Position numbers and translations under genes: made by a program
Shown: positions 6,055-11,479 of the stretch, piece by piece
Layout of the letters: each line of letters starts with the position of its first letter
Numbering within the stretch: the stretch's first letter is position 1
The notes under the pieces: model-generated
Seen by the model: only the letters and a program-made list of their open reading frames with translations
The model's database searches: none
What the model was told of the DNA's origin: nothing
DNA from: an uncultured Prevotella sp.
Lineage (GTDB): Bacteria > Bacteroidota > Bacteroidia > Bacteroidales > Bacteroidaceae
DNA length: 11,479 nucleotides
Assembly: GCA_900550635.1 (NCBI GenBank)
Contig: URSZ01000078.1
Span: 1 to 11,479 of the forward strand
Reading direction: 5' to 3'

Positions 6055-8935
6055 GGAAGAAACAAACCGTAAGCCCGCTGCCGGATTGGAAAACGATAAA
6101 AAGATAATTGTACTCGGCGCGCGGGTAAACAACCTTAAAAACATAGATGTAGAGATTCCGCGCAACAGCCTGACTGTAATAACAGGGCTGAGCGGCAGCG
6201 GGAAAAGTTCATTGGCCTTCGATACAATCTACGCCGAGGGGCAGAGAAGGTATATCGAAACTTTCTCGGCCTATGCCCGTAATTTCATGGACCACCTCGA
6301 GCGGCCCGATGTAGATAAGATTTCCGGCCTCAGCCCCGTAATAAGCATAGAACAGAAAACAACCAACAGGAATCCACGCTCAACGGTTGGGACGATAACA
6401 GATATATATGATTACCTCCGTCTGCTGATGGCCAGAATAGGCGAGGCTTATTCATATGTAACCGGCGAGAAGATGATTCGCTACACCGGGGAGCAACTGC
6501 TGAATCTTGTAATGAAAGATTACGCCGAACACAAGATATATATCCTCGCTCCTTTGGTGCGCAACAGGAAAGGGCATTACAAAGAACTGTTCGAAACAGA
6601 GAGGCGCAGAGGTTTCCTGAACATGCGGGTGGACGGCGAAATAGTCGAGATAACCAAAGGAATGAAACTCGACAGGTACAAGAACCATGACGTGGAGCTT
6701 GTGGTCGACAAACTCATAGTACACGAAAAAGATTTAGAACGCCTTAAAAAGAGCGTAAATCTTGCGTTGGAACGCGGTAACGGCTTGATTATGGTTCAGG
6801 ATTTTACGTTGGGTAGCATAAAGTATTACTCTAAACGCCTGATGTGTCCTACATCGGGAATATCTTATCGCGATCCTGCTCCTAATAACTTTTCGTTCAA
6901 CACAACCATAGGTTCTTGTCCGAAATGCAAAGGATTGGGATACGTAAGTGCAATAGACATAAACAAAATAATTCCGAACCGCAAGCTGTCTATAAAAGAA
7001 GGTGCCATAATACCTTTGGGAAAAGCAAAACCATCTTTGATTTTCTGGAAAATAGAGGCTGTGCTTAAAAATTACGGTTGCGATTTGTCCGTACCGGTGG
7101 AGAATATTCCCGATGAGGCAATCGACGAAATAATAAACGGTTCTAACGAACAGGTGCGGATAGACGCTAATTTGGTGCATACTTCGAGCGATTTTTTTAC
7201 AACCTTCGAGGGTCTGTCGCGCTATATTGAACAGACTGCACAGCGGGATGATTCTGCAGCCATGAAAAAATGGGTAGACCAGTTTGCAACCAAACGTACA
7301 TGCCCAATGTGTCATGGCGCCCGGCTTAACAAGGAAGCATTGTGCTTCCGCATAAACGGAAAAAATATATTCGAACTGGCTTCGATGGACATCTCGGCTT
7401 TGTCTGAGTGGATGGCTAATGTGGAAAATACATTGTCGGAACGACAGCGTAATATAGGACACGAAATCATAAAGGAAATAAACAAACGTTTGGGATTCCT
7501 TATGGATGTAGGTCTGGAATATCTGTCGCTCAACAGGTCATCAGTCAGTTTGTCGGGAGGAGAAGGACAAAGAATAAGATTAGCTACACAAATCGGTTCA
7601 GGCCTTGTTAATGTTTTGTACATACTCGATGAACCGAGCATAGGCCTTCACGAACGCGATAATATAAGGCTTGTTAATTCCCTGAAAAAACTTCGTGATA
7701 TGGGAAATACGGTGATTGTCGTGGAGCACGACCGCGACATGATGCTTGCGGCTGACTACATAGTAGACCTCGGCCCGCGTGCCGGCAGGCTCGGGGGCGA
7801 AGTAGTTTTTCAAGGAACGGTAAACGAAATGCTTTGTTCAAATACTTTAACTGCAAATTATTTGAACGGGACAACTGCTATAGAAATACCTAAGGAACGT
7901 CGTAAACCGAACGGGAAATCTATAAAAATAATAGGAGCTTCGGGAAATAATCTAAAAGGCATAAATGTGGAGATTCCTTTAGGTTTGCTCGTTTGTGTTA
8001 CCGGCGTATCGGGCAGCGGCAAATCTACTCTTATAAACGACACGTTGTTGCCAATTATTTCCAAGCATCTTTATGGAACAATCAACGAGCCTTTGCCTTA
8101 TAAGGAAATAAAAGGATTGGAAAACATCAACAAGGTTGTCAATGTAGACCAGAGTCCTTTAGGGCGCACTCCTCGCTCGAATCCGGCCACGTATTGCGGT
8201 GTATTTTCCGACATACGCAATCTTTTCGCTTCGTTGCCCGAAGCAAAAATGCGAGGTTACGGTGCCGGACGCTTTTCGTTTAATGTAAGCGGCGGAAGGT
8301 GCGAGACATGCAAAGGCAATGGATACAAAGCTATAGAGATGAATTTCATGCCGCCGGTATTTGTTCCCTGCGAAACATGTCACGGAAAAAGATATAACCG
8401 CGAGACGCTCGAAGTAAGGTTCCGCGGGCGGAGTATCTCTGATGTGTTGGACATGACCATAAACCAGGCGGTCGAATTCTTCGAGAACATACCTTCGATA
8501 TTGAACAAGATAAAAGTATTGCAGGAGGTAGGGCTCGGATATATAAAGTTAGGACAATCTTCCACTACGCTGTCGGGAGGTGAAAGCCAGCGTGTAAAAC
8601 TTTCGGCCGAACTGTCCCGCCGTGGCACTGGTAAGACGATATACATATTGGACGAACCAACCACGGGATTGCATTTCGAAGACATTAGGGTTCTGATGTC
8701 AGTTTTGAACCGTTTGGTAGAAAGAGGGAATACAGTCGTTGTTATAGAACACAACATGGATGTGATTACGCAGGCCGACTATGTTATCGACATGGGGCTT
8801 GAAGGCGGCTTTGCCGGCGGTGAAGTCCTGGCTACAGGAACTCCGGAGGAAATAGCAAAATGCGGAATAGGGTATACGTCAAAATATATTTCGCAAGAAT
8901 TGAAACGTTATGCCCAAAGCACAAAACGAGTATGA
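6026..8935 (+). CDS. uvrA: Excinuclease ABC subunit A (UvrA)
   Basis: The protein has 969 residues, slightly longer than the E. coli protein (940). UvrA is the dimeric ATPase that finds bulky DNA damage and loads UvrB in nucleotide excision repair. Two ABC modules are complete: Walker A GLSGSGKS at 54-61 and GVSGSGKS at 660-667, signatures LSGGEGQR at 509-516 and LSGGESQR at 849-856, and Walker B ILDEPSIGL at 533-541 and ILDEPTTGL at 874-882. The C-terminal zinc module has C759, C762, C782 and C785. The N-terminal one shows C274, C298 and C301, but S277 where E. coli has the second Cys. About 23 residues precede the normal family start (KIIVLGARVNNLKNI). ATG 6026, just after GAGG, overlaps the upstream gene by 29 bp. 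An in-frame TTG at 6086 would remove both the overlap and most of the extension. The stop overlaps the deacylase start (ATGA). Confidence 0.97.
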   Translation: MNQKIQAEVKEETNRKPAAGLENDKKIIVLGARVNNLKNIDVEIPRNSLTVITGLSGSGKSSLAFDTIYAEGQRRYIETFSAYARNFMDHLERPDVDKISGLSPVISIEQKTTNRNPRSTVGTITDIYDYLRLLMARIGEAYSYVTGEKMIRYTGEQLLNLVMKDYAEHKIYILAPLVRNRKGHYKELFETERRRGFLNMRVDGEIVEITKGMKLDRYKNHDVELVVDKLIVHEKDLERLKKSVNLALERGNGLIMVQDFTLGSIKYYSKRLMCPTSGISYRDPAPNNFSFNTTIGSCPKCKGLGYVSAIDINKIIPNRKLSIKEGAIIPLGKAKPSLIFWKIEAVLKNYGCDLSVPVENIPDEAIDEIINGSNEQVRIDANLVHTSSDFFTTFEGLSRYIEQTAQRDDSAAMKKWVDQFATKRTCPMCHGARLNKEALCFRINGKNIFELASMDISALSEWMANVENTLSERQRNIGHEIIKEINKRLGFLMDVGLEYLSLNRSSVSLSGGEGQRIRLATQIGSGLVNVLYILDEPSIGLHERDNIRLVNSLKKLRDMGNTVIVVEHDRDMMLAADYIVDLGPRAGRLGGEVVFQGTVNEMLCSNTLTANYLNGTTAIEIPKERRKPNGKSIKIIGASGNNLKGINVEIPLGLLVCVTGVSGSGKSTLINDTLLPIISKHLYGTINEPLPYKEIKGLENINKVVNVDQSPLGRTPRSNPATYCGVFSDIRNLFASLPEAKMRGYGAGRFSFNVSGGRCETCKGNGYKAIEMNFMPPVFVPCETCHGKRYNRETLEVRFRGRSISDVLDMTINQAVEFFENIPSILNKIKVLQEVGLGYIKLGQSSTTLSGGESQRVKLSAELSRRGTGKTIYILDEPTTGLHFEDIRVLMSVLNRLVERGNTVVVIEHNMDVITQADYVIDMGLEGGFAGGEVLATGTPEEIAKCGIGYTSKYISQELKRYAQSTKRV

Positions 8936-9414
8936 AAAGCAAAGAAACTAAGAAAACGAACGTCGCCCGGCTTTTGGACCACGACAACATAAAATATGAG
9001 TTGGTTGCCTACGAAGTAGACGAGAACGATTTGAGTGCCGTTCATGTGGCTGAGTCTTTGGGTGAAGACATAAAACAGGTCTTTAAGACAATCGTACTTC
9101 ATGGCGACAAAAGCGGGAACATCGTTTGCGTAGTGCCCGGCGACGCTGAAGTGGATTTGAAAAAAGCAGCCCAGGTAAGCGGAAACAAAAAATGTTCTCC
9201 TCTGCCTTTGAAGGAGCTGCTTCCTACTACGGGATATATCCGCGGCGGGTGCTCGCCTATAGGAATGAAGAAGCATTTTCCCACATATATCGACTCGTCG
9301 GCAAGGAATTTCGGCGATATATACGTTAGCGCCGGGGTGCGAGGCATGCAGGTCAGGCTCTCGCCCGATGATTTGGCGCTGATGTCGAAGGCTGCGTTTG
9401 CCGATTTGATATAA
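8932..9414 (+). CDS. ybaK: YbaK/EbsC-type Cys-tRNA(Pro) deacylase
   Basis: The protein has 160 residues. This family hydrolyses Cys mis-attached to tRNA(Pro), a cytosolic proofreading step that works with prolyl-tRNA synthetase. The sequence aligns along its length with E. coli YbaK: QVFKTIV carries the functional Lys (K52 here; K46 in the classic enzymes), DLKKAAQVSGNKK follows at about 75-87, then TGYIRGGCSPIGMKK at about 100-114 with the GGxSP loop, and IYVSAGVRGMQVRL at 130-143. The start is taken at ATG 8932, which overlaps the uvrA stop in an ATGA, giving the usual family length. An earlier in-frame ATG at 8860 would lie 75 bp inside uvrA and add an unmatched 24-residue tail. It is therefore probably translated from the uvrA message. 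No terminator is seen before the next gene. Confidence 0.93.
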   Translation: MKSKETKKTNVARLLDHDNIKYELVAYEVDENDLSAVHVAESLGEDIKQVFKTIVLHGDKSGNIVCVVPGDAEVDLKKAAQVSGNKKCSPLPLKELLPTTGYIRGGCSPIGMKKHFPTYIDSSARNFGDIYVSAGVRGMQVRLSPDDLALMSKAAFADLI

Positions 9415-9478
9415 TGTGAACCAACAACGTAATTTAAAAAGACTAAACTCAATTATTAATTCTTAAAATCAAATTATA

Positions 9479-11167
9479 ATGTTCGAAGGACAACCCAAAG
9501 GGCTTTATGCGTTAGCCTTGGCAAACACAGGCGAACGTTTTGGATATTATACTATGCTTGCGATATTCACATTGTTTATGCAGGCAAAGTTCGGTTACGA
9601 TGAAGGCGAGGCAGCCGGGATATATTCCGGTTTCCTGGCCGGAGTGTATTTCCTTCCGCTTTTAGGCGGCTTCTTGGCCGATAAGTTCGGCTATGGCAAG
9701 ATGGTAAAGTTAGGTATGGCCATAATGTTTGTTGGCTACCTCTTCCTTGCAATTCCTACCAAGGCCGACGGTATCGGCTTTTGGAGCATGATAGGAGCGC
9801 TGACGCTCATTGCAGTGGGTACCGGCCTTTTCAAGGGAAACCTGCAAGTAATGGTGGGAAACCTTTATGACGACCCGCGTTACAGCAGCAAGCGCGATAC
9901 CGCGTTCTCCATTTTCTATATGGCCATAAACATCGGCGCGATGTTTGCACCTACGGCGGCTACGGCTGTGACTAATTGGATGATGGGCAAGGACGGTTTT
10001 ATTTACGACGGCCGCGTGCCTGCCATTGCCCACCAGATACTGGACGGAACAAGCACGCCTGCCAACGAGAAACTGTTGCAAGGGCTTATTGACAACCATA
10101 CGGTTGCAACCAACTTTGCCGGTAGCCTTCAGGACTTCAGCGCGCAGTATATCGACAGCCTTTCGCAGGCTTACAACTACGGTTTCGGTGTGGCCTGCCT
10201 TTCGCTCATAGTTTCGGCTCTGATATACTTCTCGTTCCGCACGTCGTTCAAAAATGTGGAAAGTTCAGTCAAGACAAAGCCGGCAACAAGCGATAAAGAA
10301 AATACCAAAGTTGAGGAAATCACTCCTGCCGAATCTAAACAGCGCGTTATAGCTCTGATACTGGTATATCTCGTAGTGATATTCTTCTGGATGGCTTTCC
10401 ACCAGAACGGTCTTACGCTTACATATTTTGCCCGCGATTACACGGCTTCGTCGGTTTCCGGCTTGAGCCGTATGGGCTTCAGCGTGTGGGGACTTGCATT
10501 TATAGCGGTATTGGTTTATGCTCTCTTTGCATTGTTCCAGTCGAATACAAAGCGTGCCAAAGCAGCCGCAGCCGTAGTCTCGCTATTGTGTGTAGCCGGC
10601 GTAGGTACAATCTTTACGACCATGGATGATACCATACAGATTCTCCCGCAGGAATTCCAGCAGTTCAACCCGTTCTTCGTGGTAGCGCTTACGCCGTTCT
10701 CGTTGTTGCTGTTTACGTCCTTGGCCAAGAAAGGCAAAGAACCGTCTGCTCCTCGCAAGATAGCTATCGGTATGCTCGTTGCGGCGGTGGCATATTGCAT
10801 TATGACAGTTGGCAGCATAGGAATGCCTACGCCGGCCGACCTGAAAGCCGACGCAAGTCTGCTTAGCAATCCGGCAAGTCCGAATCTTCTAATTTCTACA
10901 TATCTCGTTCTGACATTTGCAGAACTGTTGCTTTCGCCCATGGGCATATCGTTCGTGTCGAAGGTCGCTCCTCCCAAACTTAAAGGCGCTATGATGGGTG
11001 GCTGGTTTGCCGCTACTGCAGTAGGAAACTATGCCGTGCAGGTAACCGGACGTTTGTGGGGCGATTTGCCACTCGTTGCAATATGGGGAATACTCATAGG
11101 TCTGTGCGTGGCAGCGGCAATATTCATGTTCTCCATAATGAAAAGATTGGAACGCGTATGTAATTAA
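9479..11167 (+). CDS. POT/PTR2-family proton-coupled peptide transporter
   Basis: The protein has 562 residues, strongly hydrophobic, with about 12-14 membrane segments, and belongs to the major facilitator superfamily (di/tripeptide uptake by proton symport). Family marks: GERFGYY at 18-24, GTGLFKGNLQVMVGNLY at 114-130 with the conserved TM4 Lys at 119, the FYMAINIGAMFAP signature at 146-158, and AELLLSPMG at 481-489 with the TM10 Glu (E482). Two proton-coupling positions differ from the canonical family. The first Glu of ExxER is Asn (N16-T-G-E-R), and the TM7 Glu of the FWxxxEQ motif is His (FFWMAFHQNG, H308). I believe both are features of the Bacteroidetes branch, but cannot confirm that here. 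A hydrophilic loop of about 65 residues (170-235) and a charged linker (256-288) lie between membrane blocks. No clear promoter lies in the 64-bp gap upstream. A strong hairpin follows. The substrate is inferred from family. Confidence 0.92.
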   Translation: MFEGQPKGLYALALANTGERFGYYTMLAIFTLFMQAKFGYDEGEAAGIYSGFLAGVYFLPLLGGFLADKFGYGKMVKLGMAIMFVGYLFLAIPTKADGIGFWSMIGALTLIAVGTGLFKGNLQVMVGNLYDDPRYSSKRDTAFSIFYMAINIGAMFAPTAATAVTNWMMGKDGFIYDGRVPAIAHQILDGTSTPANEKLLQGLIDNHTVATNFAGSLQDFSAQYIDSLSQAYNYGFGVACLSLIVSALIYFSFRTSFKNVESSVKTKPATSDKENTKVEEITPAESKQRVIALILVYLVVIFFWMAFHQNGLTLTYFARDYTASSVSGLSRMGFSVWGLAFIAVLVYALFALFQSNTKRAKAAAAVVSLLCVAGVGTIFTTMDDTIQILPQEFQQFNPFFVVALTPFSLLLFTSLAKKGKEPSAPRKIAIGMLVAAVAYCIMTVGSIGMPTPADLKADASLLSNPASPNLLISTYLVLTFAELLLSPMGISFVSKVAPPKLKGAMMGGWFAATAVGNYAVQVTGRLWGDLPLVAIWGILIGLCVAAAIFMFSIMKRLERVCN

Positions 11168-11188
11168 TGAGATAACCTTGTAAAAGAG

Positions 11189-11228
11189 CAAAATACCCTT
11201 TGTCCGCGTGCGGACGAAGGGTATTTTG
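11189..11228. terminator. Strong hairpin terminator after the peptide transporter gene
   Basis: CAAAATACCCTTTGTCCG at 11189-11206 pairs with CGGACGAAGGGTATTTTG at 11211-11228 through a CGTG loop. This gives an 18-bp stem with a single T-G wobble. The A-tract and T-tract at the stem base make it usable in both directions. It begins 22 bp after the stop codon. Confidence 0.82.
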
Positions 11229-11406
11229 CATATAAGTCTGTAGCTTTGGAGTACTGTTTGTTTTTATCGCCGGCAGTGCTCCTTACAGTTTGCAGCCTAT
11301 ACGTTATGCAAAGCAGACATCCGCAGCAGCGGAAACCGGGCGCGGGAAACAGACAAAAAGAGCAACACGAAATCATATTTCATTTTCAGAGGGTTACAAC
11401 TACCTC

Positions 11407-11479
11407 GGAGAAAAGAAAAAATACAAGGCACATATTTTAAAATATGTGCCTTGTATTTTGAAATATGTCCGACCTATTT
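11407..11479 (+). repeat. Intergenic modular repeat, copy C, containing a perfect 42-bp palindrome
   Basis: A GGAGAAAAGAAAAA leader starts at 11407 and the first unit follows at exactly 12 bp, as in A and B. Units are 11419-11437 (AAATACAAGGCACATATTT, identical to the first unit of copy B), 11440-11458 (its exact reverse complement, AAATATGTGCCTTGTATTT) and 11461-11479 (AAATATGTCCGACCTATTT, a half-mutated dyad). Spacers are TA and TG. Units 1 and 2 with flanking bases form a perfect palindrome at 11418-11459 centred on TT|AA. The window ends on the last base of unit 3, so the expected trailing T-run and GC cannot be checked. It lies 239 bp downstream of the transporter stop and beyond its terminator. 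Confidence 0.85.

Larger units (their letters stand above)
11168..11479. other. Intergenic region downstream of the transporter, running to the window edge
   Basis: This 312-bp stretch holds the terminator (11189-11228), about 175 bp in which I see nothing functional, and repeat copy C (11407-11479). A 64-codon plus-strand frame at 11246-11440 has a non-ATG start, runs into the repeat and resembles nothing, so it is not annotated. Confidence 0.6.

Noticed and set aside
8860..8931. Earlier ATG for the deacylase inside uvrA
   Set aside because: It would add 24 residues without family match and a 76-bp overlap, whereas ATG 8932 gives the normal length and an ATGA junction.
11246..11440. A 64-codon plus-strand frame after the transporter
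   Set aside because: Non-ATG start, runs into repeat copy C, no recognisable domain.
11418..11459. The 42-bp palindrome as a transcription terminator
   Set aside because: It is AT-rich, is not followed by a T-run, lies beyond a good terminator at 11189-11228, and belongs to a family whose other copies sit between divergent genes.

Overview
The window looks like part of a chromosome from a member of Bacteroidota, most likely order Bacteroidales. The evidence is lineage-specific: upstream sequences of the Bacteroidetes type (TAnnTTTG -7 boxes, mostly without a strong Shine-Dalgarno), a protein ending in a gliding-motility/type IX secretion (T9SS) type-B sorting domain, an outer-membrane beta-barrel of the Bacteroidetes 'porin family' kind, a LysM-plus-receptor envelope protein, and a POT transporter whose motif variants I associate with this phylum. 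Genus cannot be fixed from the window.

Layout, left to right. (1) 1-653, minus: a polyprenol-phosphate mannosyltransferase-like GT2 enzyme, cut by the window edge. (2) 654-1079: a divergent gap with repeat array A. (3) 1080-2342, plus: an exported TPR protein, ending in a hairpin shared with the convergent unit. (4) 2368-4807, minus: a two-gene unit, a LysM/periplasmic-receptor-like protein followed by an outer-membrane beta-barrel, overlapping by 11 bp. (5) 4808-5364: a second divergent gap with repeat array B. (6) 5365-9414, plus: a tight three-gene run, T9SS-sorted small protein, then uvrA (29-bp overlap), then a YbaK/EbsC-type Cys-tRNA(Pro) deacylase (ATGA overlap). (7) 9479-11167, plus: a POT/PTR2 peptide transporter followed by a strong hairpin terminator. 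(8) 11229-11479: non-coding sequence ending with repeat array C.

The genes are mostly housekeeping and envelope functions: lipid-linked mannose transfer, cell-wall or periplasmic sensing, excision repair, tRNA proofreading and peptide uptake. None forms a recognisable defence or mobile system.

The most interesting signal is outside the genes. Each of the three long intergenic spaces carries one copy of a modular element: a GGAG leader exactly 12 bp before three 19-bp AT-flanked units, repeated at an exact 21-bp pitch with YR dinucleotide spacers. Most units are dyads of the form AAATAnGTCnGACnTATTT. A second core type (CAAGGCAC) appears in B and C, and in C it is present in both orientations, making a perfect 42-bp palindrome. 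All copies point the same way. I do not recognise this element as a named family; it could be a dispersed extragenic palindrome or MITE-like element, or a multi-site operator.
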